A stretch of DNA of 64,000 nt from JAEINY01 sp942490535. Its GTDB lineage: Bacteria; Bacteroidota; Bacteroidia; Bacteroidales; Marinilabiliaceae. The notes beneath the pieces are model-generated. The model was not told where the DNA came from. It worked only from the letters and a program-made list of their open reading frames with translations, and ran no database searches. Each line of letters opens with the position of its first letter. The stretch's first letter is position 1. The position numbers and the translations under genes are program-made. Positions 43,744 to 52,789 of the stretch are shown in pieces. The stretch covers positions 1,798,001-1,862,000 of the forward strand of contig CALNXQ010000005.1 in assembly GCA_942490535.1 (NCBI GenBank). Reading direction: 5' to 3'.

Positions 43744-44756
43744 GGATGTTTATTTTTAGAGGTTAATAAATTACTCTATTCAAGTTAAAAAGATCCGGTG
43801 TAACATTCAAGTCGTTTTTTCTTTCCGATTCATTTTTGACGTCGTCAACCAGGATTTTGGGGCGATGCGTCCATTGACGGAGGACGATGGCTTACTTTTT
43901 TCGGGAAAACGCTCATATGCACGGTCGATGCGGTATTTTTTCAAAAAAATGGCCCAGCGCTCCGGTCGATCAGCTGCTTTTTTCGTCGGAAGGGCCATTG
44001 CCCCTGTCGGAGGCCTGCCTTTTTTAAACGAAAGGGAAGGTACACGGACAATGGGGCAAAATTGCTCCATAAAGCCGTTTGGACAGGGGAGATGGCCTGT
44101 TTTCTGAAAAAAGTGGCCTTTTGCACACGGACAATAGATGCTGAATAGCGGACTTCTTATTTTCAGGTGCCAGCGATCCTGTTAATAAGGATAAAAATCC
44201 CTTAGATACCTTGTGTTAGGAATAGTCGTGCGCTAATTTTCCTGTCGGCCCTAAGTCATGTTTTTTTTCTGTTCATTGGGTTTCGCTCCCCTACACCCGG
44301 TGCTTTTATCCAATAGCCATGCAGGCTTTATTAAAAATCAGAAGACACCCTGCTTTTAGTCTGCAAAACCATTGATAGTAAGGAAATATGCGGTTCTTGA
44401 GTTGATGCACAGGCCTGGTGGGGCGGTAGTCTATGGCTCTGAATTTTTGACTCAACGGATGAATGCCCAAGGATTCAAAATCGAAGGTCTGCAGATGCGA
44501 TGGCGCAATGTGCTTAAATTTTTTCAAGGAATAGTCGAAAAAAAACAAAAAACAGTCACCTCATTTGGCGGATGGCGTGTCTTACGAGTGGATGCTCCCC
44601 TTAAATGCTTTTTGGGGACGCACTGCTTATACATTTAAAGTGATAGGAAGGGGTTGATGCTCCTGGGTTTGATCTGGTTTTAGGTTAAAATTAAGTTAAA
44701 ATGAATAGTGTCTTGTAACAAATTATTACTTTCGAAATTCTTAAAAACTAACCGTT
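43744..44756. other. 1-kb region without a supported gene
   Basis: Four open frames of 80-88 codons occur on both strands (43807-44070, 43865-44107, 44306-44548, 44372-44638), overlapping one another, and none resembles a family or has a convincing start region. The part 43875-44170 has a loose repeat of about 40 nt (see findings). The rest is ordinary-looking AT-rich DNA. It could be a decayed element or a non-coding RNA locus. Confidence 0.6.
43875..44170. repeat. Loose tandem repeat, about 35-47 nt per unit
   Basis: Starts marked by a CGG-A/T-C motif fall near 43877, 43922, 43963, 44007, 44045, 44080 and 44127. Several units have a TTTTTT-C/A-AAAA tract followed by GGCC, for example ATTTTTTCAAAAAAATGGCC (43934) and TTTTCTGAAAAAAGTGGCC (44100). 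Unit identity is low, so this is a tentative call. Confidence 0.35.
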
Positions 44757-47567
44757 ATGAATAAATTATTTTTTGGATTCACCGCTTTGTGTGTATCCTG
44801 GAACATGGCTTGGGGGCAGGCCGATTTACAGGCCCCAATGCCGGTTGATCCGGCTGTGCGAATGGGCGTGCTGGAAAATGGCATGACCTATTACATTCGT
44901 CACAATGAAGAGCCCAAGGAACGGGCCAGCTTTTACATCATTCAAAATGTAGGGGCTATCCTGGAAAAGGATGAACAGAATGGCCTGGCGCATTTCCTGG
45001 AACACATGGCCTTTAATGGCACAGAAAATTTCCACGGCAAAGGCATCATCAATACATTGGAGCGTCATGGGGTGGCTTTCGGGCGTAACATCAATGCCTA
45101 CACCAGTCAGGAAGAAACGGTGTACAACATCAGTAATGTACCCGTTGGGCCCGAAGGTTTATTAGATACCTGTTTATTGGTGTTGAATGACTGGTCTAAC
45201 TACCTTTTGTTGACAGAAGAGGAGATTGATGCGGAACGGGGGGTGATTTCAGAAGAGTGGCGTACCCGTCGCGATGCTGGTTTTCGCATGCGGGCCATTA
45301 CTTCGCCGGCGTTATATAATCATGCCAAATATGCCAAACGCGATGTAATTGGGGATTTGGACGTGATTAAAAATTTCGACTATCAAACGTTGCGCGACTT
45401 CTACCACGACTGGTACCGCACCGACCTGCAAGCCATTGCCATGGTGGGGGATTTTGATGTGGACGCCATGGAGCAAAAGGTGAAAGACCTGTTCTCCAGG
45501 ATTCCGGCCGTTGAAAATCCCATGGAGCGCTACGCTGTTGAAATACCAGCTCATAAAGAACCGCGGTATGCCCTGGCCATCGATCAGGAAGCAACGCAAT
45601 CCAGTGTGGCCCTTTATATCAAAACACCCGCAACACCTGCTTCTGAAAAAAATCATGCCTACTACCGGGAGGGCTTGATCAAGAGCCTGTATGGTTCCAT
45701 GATCGGCACCCGTGTGAACGAGTTGTTGCAAAAAGGAAATCCGCCCTTTATCAATGGCCGGGTGGGCTTTAGCGGATTGACGCGCAACACCGATTTGTTT
45801 TATGTATCGGCTACTGCCAAAACCAATGAAGAAGAATTGGCTTTGACCGGTATTTTAAGCGAGGCCGTGCGGGCCAAACGATTTGGTTTTACGGCTGGTG
45901 AATTGGAACGGGCCAAAACGAATATGTTGGTGGGGTATGAAAATGCCTTGAAGCGCAAGGATAAAACGTCACACGATGCCTATTGCAACGAGTTTAAAAG
46001 TTATTATTTAGATGGCGAACCCATGTCGGGCATCGATTACGAGTATGCATTTGCCACTCAAGTCATCCCGCAAATTACTTTGGAGGAGGTGTCAGCTCTG
46101 GCTGCCAATACCCTTCAGGAAGAGAACCGGGTGATTGTGATCAACGGACCGGACAAGGACGATGTGACCCATTTAACCCAAGCCGAGGCGCTGGCCATCA
46201 TCGATCAGGTGGAGCACGATAGCACCCTTGAAGCCTACGTGGATGAAGCAGTGGCTTCCTCTTTGGTGGCCGGTGAACTGGCCGAAGCAAAAGTGGTGGA
46301 CACCCGCCGTTTGGAGGACATGAATGCCGTTGAATGGACCTTTGAGAACCAGGCCAAAGTTGTGTATCGTTTTGCCAATTACAATAAGGAGAAAGTGGCT
46401 TTGAGTGCCTATAGCAAGGGTGGATCGTCCTTGTTTGGCGATGCAGATGTACCGTCGGCTTCCATGGCTACCGATTTTATGGGCGCTTATGGTGTGGGAG
46501 CGTTTGATGCCATTACGCTGAATAAGGTATTGACCGGCAAGAGTGCCTCTGTCAATGCGACCTTAAGTGGCTTGTCCGAAGGTTTTGGAGGAGGCTGCCG
46601 CACGCAGGATTTCGAAACCATGATGCAGTTGCTGTATTTGCATTTTGAACAGCCCCGTTTCGATGAAGAGGCTTACAATACGCTATTGGCGCGTTACCGG
46701 GCGTATATCGCCAATCAGGGAGAAGATCCTAAAAAAATCCTGCGCGACAGTGTGACCTTAATCATGGCCGATCACCATCCCCGTGCCCGCCTGATGGATG
46801 AGTCATTTCTGAACGATATGTCGTTCCAGCGCATGAAGGAGATCTATTTGGATCGTTTTCAGGATGCCTCCGATTTTACATTTTTCATTGTGGGTGATGT
46901 ACCCGAAGCAGAAGCCAGAACCATGGCGGCTAAATACATTGGGAATCTAAAATCAACCAACCGCACGGAGAATTGGATCGACCGTGAAGTCAATCTCCCG
47001 GACGGCGAAACGGTGAAGAACATTCCCTTGAAAATGGCCGAGGCCAAAGCAACGGTGATCATTAAATACAACAATGAATTGGACTACACACCAGCCAACT
47101 CAATTGCTTTGTCAGTTATAAATGGGGTGCTGGATTTGCGTTATACCGAATCCATTCGTGAACAGGAGGGGGGCACTTATGGTGTTGGCGTGCGCGCTTC
47201 TACCGGTCATTATCCCAAAGCGGAAGGATCACTGTCCATCAATTTTGATTGTGATCCGGAGCGATCTGCTGATCTGATTCCATTGGTGTATGCCGAGATT
47301 GAGAAGATGATGAAAGACGGTCCATCGCAGGAAGATTTGGATAAAGTGAAGAAAAACCTGCTGAAAGGCCGGGCTGAGAGCAAGGAAAATAACGGCTACT
47401 GGATGGGTGTTATTTACAATTACTACGTACATGGTATCAATGGTGATTTAGCCGGCAACTATGAGGATGTTGTGAATAACTTAACGATTAATGACGTGAA
47501 ACAAGTAGCTAAGAAATTTTTTGCCGGCGCTGATAAAGTGCAATTAACCTTTGAGCCGGCCGAATAA
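44757..47567 (+). CDS. M16 family zinc peptidase, two-domain (PqqL-like)
   Basis: 936 residues: signal peptide (MNKLFFGFTALCVSWNMAWG), an N-terminal active M16 domain with the inverted zinc motif H79-F-L-E-H83 (AHFLEHMAFNGTENF) and a distal Glu region (EEEIDAERGVISEEWR), then an inactive C-terminal M16 half (about 500-936) ending in the EQEGGTYGVGVRA segment that shapes the chamber. It probably degrades small exported peptides in the periplasm. Monocistronic; a terminator follows. Confidence 0.93.
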   Translation: MNKLFFGFTALCVSWNMAWGQADLQAPMPVDPAVRMGVLENGMTYYIRHNEEPKERASFYIIQNVGAILEKDEQNGLAHFLEHMAFNGTENFHGKGIINTLERHGVAFGRNINAYTSQEETVYNISNVPVGPEGLLDTCLLVLNDWSNYLLLTEEEIDAERGVISEEWRTRRDAGFRMRAITSPALYNHAKYAKRDVIGDLDVIKNFDYQTLRDFYHDWYRTDLQAIAMVGDFDVDAMEQKVKDLFSRIPAVENPMERYAVEIPAHKEPRYALAIDQEATQSSVALYIKTPATPASEKNHAYYREGLIKSLYGSMIGTRVNELLQKGNPPFINGRVGFSGLTRNTDLFYVSATAKTNEEELALTGILSEAVRAKRFGFTAGELERAKTNMLVGYENALKRKDKTSHDAYCNEFKSYYLDGEPMSGIDYEYAFATQVIPQITLEEVSALAANTLQEENRVIVINGPDKDDVTHLTQAEALAIIDQVEHDSTLEAYVDEAVASSLVAGELAEAKVVDTRRLEDMNAVEWTFENQAKVVYRFANYNKEKVALSAYSKGGSSLFGDADVPSASMATDFMGAYGVGAFDAITLNKVLTGKSASVNATLSGLSEGFGGGCRTQDFETMMQLLYLHFEQPRFDEEAYNTLLARYRAYIANQGEDPKKILRDSVTLIMADHHPRARLMDESFLNDMSFQRMKEIYLDRFQDASDFTFFIVGDVPEAEARTMAAKYIGNLKSTNRTENWIDREVNLPDGETVKNIPLKMAEAKATVIIKYNNELDYTPANSIALSVINGVLDLRYTESIREQEGGTYGVGVRASTGHYPKAEGSLSINFDCDPERSADLIPLVYAEIEKMMKDGPSQEDLDKVKKNLLKGRAESKENNGYWMGVIYNYYVHGINGDLAGNYEDVVNNLTINDVKQVAKKFFAGADKVQLTFEPAE

Positions 47568-47577
47568 GTGAGTGACC

Positions 47578-47625
47578 CTTCGGCCGATGACGACGTTAGA
47601 GACGTGCCCGGTTCATCGGTTGAAG
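47578..47625. repeat. Intergenic hairpin with CCGATGA/TCATCGG stem
   Basis: 13 bp including two G-U pairs: CTTCGGCCGATGA pairs with TCATCGGTTGAAG around a 22-nt loop. It resembles the GGATGACTAA hairpins in position (after the stop, before a terminator) and in its GATGAC core, but lacks the TAA, so family membership is tentative. Confidence 0.5.
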
Positions 47626-47631
47626 AAGTGA

Positions 47632-47664
47632 AAAGAGGTGGAAGGTAACTTTCACCTCTTTTTT
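47632..47664 (+). terminator. Terminator of the M16 protease gene
   Basis: Stem AAAGAGGTG/CACCTCTTT (9 bp, extended by weak pairs) with a short loop, followed by T residues. Confidence 0.85.
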
Positions 47665-47801
47665 GTTCATCCACTGACGCATCCGGGAACAATAGCGTCA
47701 GCAGGCTGTTTTTCCAGGCTGTTCCTCCATATCTGAAAAATAATTACGCATCGACGGTCTAATATTTGCTGTTTTCTCTGGTGTAGATGTAAATTTGTAG
47801 T

Positions 47802-48476
47802 ATGACGACCGGCCATCTTAAAATACTAAATTGGCACTGGCAAGGAGTAACCAATAACGTATTCTTTGTGGCCGGGTCATGGCCGGTCACAAAGCTGTTT
47901 TTACTAGTGGGGTTGGTTCTGCTGGGATTACGGGCATCCGGGCAGGATCCTGTCTCAAAAGATAATATTATCCTGCGGCAACGTATTGTCAACGGGGATA
48001 CGTTGCCGCATATCAACCTGGAGGAGGTCGCTGTTGTGCCGCCTTATCGGTTTAAAAGTAAACGGCAGGTGAAGCGCTATTCCAAATTAGTGCGCAATGT
48101 GAAAGTCACGCTGCCCTATGCCCGGATGGCTGCCGCTAAGCTGCAACGGATAAACGATGAGTTGGCGACCATTGAAGGTGAGAAAGCCCGAAAGAAGTTT
48201 TTGAAGGAGGCCGAAAAAGAATTGTTTGATGAATTTGAAGAGCCACTGAGTAAATTAACGTTCTCGCAAGGGCGGATGCTCATTAAGCTGATTGATCGCG
48301 AAACAGGCGATACCAGTTATGCGCTTATAAAGGAATATAAGGGTGGATTTACGGCTTTTTTTTGGCAATCCGTCGCACGTATGTTCGGCTCCAACTTAAA
48401 ATCGGAATATGATGAGGCAGGTGACGATCGAATGATTGAGCACATCATTATACTCATAGATAATGGTATGTTATAG
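47802..48476 (+). CDS. DUF4294 family exported protein
   Basis: 224 residues. After an N-terminal segment with a hydrophobic stretch (about 31-46) comes the DUF4294 core: RIVNGDTLPHINLEEVAVVP, then RFKSKRQVKRYSKLVRNVK and TLPYARMAAAKL. The family is common in Bacteroidota and has no established role. The start is uncertain: the first 28 residues before the signal-like stretch are long for a signal peptide, so a later start is possible though no better ATG is obvious. Confidence 0.82.
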   Translation: MTTGHLKILNWHWQGVTNNVFFVAGSWPVTKLFLLVGLVLLGLRASGQDPVSKDNIILRQRIVNGDTLPHINLEEVAVVPPYRFKSKRQVKRYSKLVRNVKVTLPYARMAAAKLQRINDELATIEGEKARKKFLKEAEKELFDEFEEPLSKLTFSQGRMLIKLIDRETGDTSYALIKEYKGGFTAFFWQSVARMFGSNLKSEYDEAGDDRMIEHIIILIDNGML

Positions 48477-48591
48477 TATTGGTGGAGGGAATCAAAAAAT
48501 AAGGAAAAGTATAATTTGTCATGCCCGTCATTTATTATTCATTGTATTTTGCGATCAAAACAATATCGTTTAACACCTATAAGTAAAAGTT

Positions 48592-50601
48592 ATGGAGTTA
48601 GATCAATTTAAATCTGCTATTCTGGAAGGTATCCCTGAAGTGTTACCGGCCAAAAAATTATATGATCCAGCCATCAATCATGCGCCGAAGCGTAAGGATA
48701 TACTAAACGAAGAGGAGAAGAAGCTGGCATTGAAGAATGCCTTGCGTTATTTCCCGGAACGGCACCACGCTGAACTGGCACCGGAGTTTTTGGAAGAGCT
48801 GAATACTTACGGACGCATATACATGTACCGCCTGCGTCCCGATTACGAAATGAAGGCTCGTCACCTGGATCAGTTTCCGCATCAATCGCGTCAGGCGGCT
48901 GCTATCATGCTGATGATTTGTAATAACCTGGATTATGCGGTGGCACAACATCCACATGAATTAATCACCTATGGTGGTAATGGCGCAGTGTTTCAAAACT
49001 GGGCGCAATACCGGTTGACGATGCAGTATCTGGCCACCATGACTGATATGCAAACGTTGGTAATGTACAGTGGCCATCCCATGGGATTGTATCCGTCGCA
49101 TAAGAATGCGCCTCGTGTGGTCGTAACCAATGGTATGGTCATTCCTAATTATTCGAAACCCGATGATTGGGAAAAATTCAATGCCTTGGGTGTTTCTCAA
49201 TACGGGCAGATGACAGCGGGCTCCTTTATGTACATTGGTCCGCAGGGGATTGTGCACGGAACGACTATTACAGTGATGAATGCCGGACGAAAAATATCCG
49301 GCGGCGATAGTGATCTAAGAGGGAAACTATTTGTCACTGCCGGATTGGGTGGTATGTCAGGTGCTCAACCTAAGGCCGGAAATATTGCCGGCTGTGTCAG
49401 CGTCACGGCTGAGGTGAATCCCAAAGCTACCAATACCCGTCATTCACAAGGATGGGTCGACGAAGTAATCGATGATTTGGATGAATTGGTGAAGCGCATC
49501 GCTCGCGCTAAGGCCGGTAAGGAAACTGTTTCCATCGCTTTCCAGGGAAATGTGGTAGATGTTTGGGAGAAGTTCGCCGAAGAAGGGGTGCATGTGGAAT
49601 TGGGGTCTGATCAAACGTCACTGCATAATCCATGGGCTGGTGGTTATTATCCGGTTGGCGTTTCGTTTGAAGAGTCCAATCGCATGATGGCTGACGAGCC
49701 TGAGTTATTCAAAGAAAAAGTACAGGAGAGTTTGCGTCGTCATGTGGCGGCTATCAATAAATGTACGGCCAATGGCATGTATTTCTTTGATTATGGCAAT
49801 GCCTTCTTGTTAGAATCCAGCCGTGCCGGAGCGGATATCCTGAATGAAAAAGGCGATTTCAAATACCCATCCTATGTGCAGGATATTATGGGTCCTATGT
49901 GTTTCGATTATGGGTTTGGTCCTTTCCGTTGGGTATGTGCCAGCAATGATCCGCGAGATCTGGAAATAACCGACCAAATTGCAGCCGATGTACTGGAAGA
50001 ATTAAGAAAAGAATCACCAGCCGAAATTCAGCAGCAGATGGCTGATAATATCCACTGGATTAAAGAGGCTGGAAAAAATAAGATGGTGGTGGGATCGCAG
50101 GCGCGTATTTTATATGCCGATGCGGATGGCCGTATTCGCATTGCGGCGGCATTTAACCAGGCCATTAAAGAAGGGCGTATCTCTGCGCCAATTGTATTGG
50201 GTCGTGATCACCACGATGTGTCAGGAACTGATAGCCCATTCCGTGAAACATCTAATATTTATGATGGCTCCCGCTTTACTGCTGATATGGCTGTACAGAA
50301 TGTAATTGGCGATTCTTTCCGGGGCGCTACCTGGGTATCCATCCATAATGGCGGTGGTGTTGGCTGGGGAGAAGTGATGAATGGCGGATTTGGGATGGTC
50401 ATTGACGGATCTGATGATGCGGATCGTCGCTTGAGAAATATGCTGTTGTGGGATGTGAATAATGGTATTTCACGTCGTAGCTGGGCACGTAATGAGGAGG
50501 CCATATTCGCAATAAAACGGGCAATGGCAGCAAATCCGGAATTAAAAGTAACTTTACCGAATCTAACTGATGATTCGCTGATTGATCAGTTATTCAAATA
50601 G
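48592..50601 (+). CDS. hutU: Urocanate hydratase
   Basis: 669 residues, the longer Bacteroidota form. It has YGGNGAVFQNWAQYRLTM, MYSGHPMGLYPSHKNAPR, VTNGMVIPNYS, QMTAGSFMYIGPQGIVHGT and GLGGMSGAQPKAGNIAGCVS, the NAD-binding region of urocanase. It hydrates urocanate to imidazolonepropionate in histidine breakdown, using NAD+ as electrophile. The other hut genes (hutH, hutI, hutG or ftcD) are not adjacent. Ends in a terminator. Confidence 0.95.
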   Translation: MELDQFKSAILEGIPEVLPAKKLYDPAINHAPKRKDILNEEEKKLALKNALRYFPERHHAELAPEFLEELNTYGRIYMYRLRPDYEMKARHLDQFPHQSRQAAAIMLMICNNLDYAVAQHPHELITYGGNGAVFQNWAQYRLTMQYLATMTDMQTLVMYSGHPMGLYPSHKNAPRVVVTNGMVIPNYSKPDDWEKFNALGVSQYGQMTAGSFMYIGPQGIVHGTTITVMNAGRKISGGDSDLRGKLFVTAGLGGMSGAQPKAGNIAGCVSVTAEVNPKATNTRHSQGWVDEVIDDLDELVKRIARAKAGKETVSIAFQGNVVDVWEKFAEEGVHVELGSDQTSLHNPWAGGYYPVGVSFEESNRMMADEPELFKEKVQESLRRHVAAINKCTANGMYFFDYGNAFLLESSRAGADILNEKGDFKYPSYVQDIMGPMCFDYGFGPFRWVCASNDPRDLEITDQIAADVLEELRKESPAEIQQQMADNIHWIKEAGKNKMVVGSQARILYADADGRIRIAAAFNQAIKEGRISAPIVLGRDHHDVSGTDSPFRETSNIYDGSRFTADMAVQNVIGDSFRGATWVSIHNGGGVGWGEVMNGGFGMVIDGSDDADRRLRNMLLWDVNNGISRRSWARNEEAIFAIKRAMAANPELKVTLPNLTDDSLIDQLFK

Positions 50602-50624
50602 TTTTTTACTGGTGGTGTGTTTGA

Positions 50625-50659
50625 TAAAAGGGAGTGTCTCTTCGGAGTGCTCCCTTTTA
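50625..50659 (+). terminator. Terminator between hutU and the thioredoxin-like gene
   Basis: AAAAGGGAG pairs with CTCCCTTTT (9 bp) around a 15-nt loop. A-tract before and T-tract after make it likely to work for both convergent genes. Confidence 0.82.
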
Positions 50660-50661
50660 CT

Positions 50662-50964
50662 CTATAAAAGCATTGAATAAGGCCTTTCTATCGCTTGTCG
50701 CAACTGCTCAATACTTACACTGCGACTAAACCGAAAATGTTCTTTCCCTTCAAAAAATACCAATAGGGTAGGTGCTGAAAAAACCTGGTGCTGGCCGGCA
50801 ATTTCAGGTTGAAGGTTTGTATCCACAAATAGCATTTTCATTTTTGGAAACTGTTCGTTTAGCAACGATTCAACTTTGGGTTTTAATACCTTGCACACAT
50901 TGCAGGCGTCATGAGAAAAATAAACTAATACTGCAGTGTGTTTATTCAAGTGGTCATTCAGCAT
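50662..50964 (-). CDS. Thioredoxin-like protein
   Basis: 100 residues of thioredoxin fold. The active-site pair is C21-N-V-C24 (SHDACNVCKVLKPK) instead of CGPC, and the cis-proline is in VFSAPTLLVFFEGKE. No signal peptide, so cytoplasmic; the CxxC suggests disulfide exchange, but the target is unknown. Monocistronic. Confidence 0.88.
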   Translation of the reverse strand: MLNDHLNKHTAVLVYFSHDACNVCKVLKPKVESLLNEQFPKMKMLFVDTNLQPEIAGQHQVFSAPTLLVFFEGKEHFRFSRSVSIEQLRQAIERPYSMLL

Positions 50965-51056
50965 TGTTCCTGTTTTTTTAATGTCATTAGATGTACTAAA
51001 AACGAAAAGGAGAACCCATAAGTTCTCCTGATCATTTTATAAGTTGTAACTGAATT

Positions 51057-51533
51057 CTATTTTGTGATGAGTACGGTTGCATACGCCGCAATGCCTTCCT
51101 GCTTCCCTACAAATCCTAGTTTTTCCGTGGTGGTTGCTTTGATGGCGATGTCTTCACGGTCAATGTTTAATACATTAGCCAGTGTCTGTTGCATGACTGG
51201 AATAAGATCTTTCACCTTTGGTTTCTCTAGCGCAATGGTAGAGTCGATGTTGCTAATTTCATAACCTCCTTCACGAAGAATGGCAATCGTTTTGGCAAGT
51301 AGTATTTTACTGTCAATTCCCTTAAGCGACGGATCGTTATCAGGAAAATGATAGCCAATGTCTCTTAAGTTAGCAGCACCCAACAAAGCATCACAGATGG
51401 CATGAATCAATACATCTCCATCCGAGTGTCCGATACTGCCTTTGCTATGAGGTACATGAATGCCACCGATCCAAAGCTCTTCGTTCTCTCCCAGTTGATG
51501 CACATCATATCCAAATCCTACACGAATCTTCAT
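51057..51533 (-). CDS. ispF: 2-C-methyl-D-erythritol 2,4-cyclodiphosphate synthase
   Basis: 158 residues. The family motifs are all seen: metal ligands D10 and H12 (GFGYDVHQLG), H44 (SDGDVLIHAICDALLGAANL), DIGYHFPDNDP and the C-terminal EKLGFVGKQEGIAAYATVLI. It forms the cyclic diphosphate in the MEP isoprenoid pathway. ATG 51533 is chosen over a TTG two codons earlier. It lies 19 bp downstream of porV on the same strand and may be on the porU-porV transcript. Confidence 0.95.
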   Translation of the reverse strand: MKIRVGFGYDVHQLGENEELWIGGIHVPHSKGSIGHSDGDVLIHAICDALLGAANLRDIGYHFPDNDPSLKGIDSKILLAKTIAILREGGYEISNIDSTIALEKPKVKDLIPVMQQTLANVLNIDREDIAIKATTTEKLGFVGKQEGIAAYATVLITK

Positions 51534-51552
51534 GGTCAATAAATTTGTTAGA

Positions 51553-52701
51553 TTATTTTCTTAATTCATCTAAATCAAATGACAACGAAAAACGCATGGT
51601 ATTGGCGAGTGCATTGTTTTGTATGATGGGTATAATATAGGAGGCATCCAGGGTAAACATGGTAAATTTAAGACCTAAACCAGCAGTAGCATATTTCTGA
51701 TTACCCTTGTTTTCATGTTGATGATAGTACCCGGCACGCATGGCAAATTGCTTGTTGTACCAGTATTCAGCACCCACAGAAACATTAATTTCTTGTAACT
51801 CTTCTTGGAAACCTCCAGGCGCATCTCCAAATGATTTAAAAATACCGGAAATAACTGAAATGTCTTTATTCGGATCCTCTTCTCCGGGCTCCAATATTTG
51901 TGGTGTTGGGACTAAGAGTTTATTAAAGTCAAGAACAAATGCGATGGAATTGTAACGGTCTATTTCGGTGGCGTATCCGGCTCCCAATTTCAAGTTTGTG
52001 GGGAGGAATTGCTTAGTATTTCCGCCATCATAACTAATCTTCGATCCAATATTTGAAATGTTCACACCGGCACTGATGTCAGACTTTTTCTTACCAATTT
52101 TAGCCGTTGTTTTATAGTAGAATGCGACGTCAGCAGCAAAGGCGCTTCCGGGATCATTATAATCATTTCCGGTGTAACCATTGGTTAAATCTGATCGGAT
52201 ATAACGAAAGGCCACGGCACCAGATACCTTATCTGACAATACGCGAGAGTAGGCTGCATCAATAGCAAACTCATTGGGCTTCCCATTGTTTATAGCACCT
52301 CCTTGTTCATTGGTATACGCAATATCTCCCAAGTCAAAATAGCGAATTGATGCACTTACGGTTTGCATCTTATCTAATCGGATATAATAGGCGCCATAAA
52401 ACATGTTAATGTCACTCACCAGTTTGCGTAGCCAAGGGGTAAAAGACACGGAAGCTCCCATATCACCTTCAATAAAGGCATATTTTGCTGGATTCAGATA
52501 TTGTGAGTTCATATCAGGAGATGAAGCGACACCCGCATCACCCATACCGCCACCGCGAGATTCCGGTGAAATGGTTAAAAATGGTACTGCAGTTGAGATA
52601 GCCCTTGGTTTGTCTCCATTATTCAATTGCGCTGAAATTGTAGGACAATGCAATGCAATTAATGTTAGTAGTGCAAAGGTTACTATATATTTACCCCTCA
52701 T
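51553..52701 (-). CDS. porV: T9SS outer membrane protein PorV (LptO)
   Basis: 382 residues with signal peptide (MRGKYIVTFALLTLIALHCP) and a FadL-like beta barrel. Family signatures are AVPFLTISPESRGGGMGDAG near the N-terminus, NSQYLNPAKYAF, FTPWLRKLVSDINMFY, and RVLSDKVSGAVAFRYIRSDL. In P. gingivalis and flavobacteria PorV shuttles T9SS cargo from the translocon to the sortase PorU and forms the attachment complex. It lies directly after porU. Confidence 0.95.
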   Translation of the reverse strand: MRGKYIVTFALLTLIALHCPTISAQLNNGDKPRAISTAVPFLTISPESRGGGMGDAGVASSPDMNSQYLNPAKYAFIEGDMGASVSFTPWLRKLVSDINMFYGAYYIRLDKMQTVSASIRYFDLGDIAYTNEQGGAINNGKPNEFAIDAAYSRVLSDKVSGAVAFRYIRSDLTNGYTGNDYNDPGSAFAADVAFYYKTTAKIGKKKSDISAGVNISNIGSKISYDGGNTKQFLPTNLKLGAGYATEIDRYNSIAFVLDFNKLLVPTPQILEPGEEDPNKDISVISGIFKSFGDAPGGFQEELQEINVSVGAEYWYNKQFAMRAGYYHQHENKGNQKYATAGLGLKFTMFTLDASYIIPIIQNNALANTMRFSLSFDLDELRK

Positions 52702-52789
52702 GTCAAATTGTTCTGTTAAAAATTATCAATACATACGTTGCCTGATCTGTTGATCAAGTATATTTCTAAACTGCAAAGTTTAGTATTTA

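Noticed and set aside
43807..44107. Opposite frames of 80-88 codons in the gene-free region
   Set aside because: They follow the loose repeat and resemble no family.
44306..44638. Two overlapping opposite frames as genes
   Set aside because: Neither has a recognisable domain, and both overlap on opposite strands within DNA without promoter signals.
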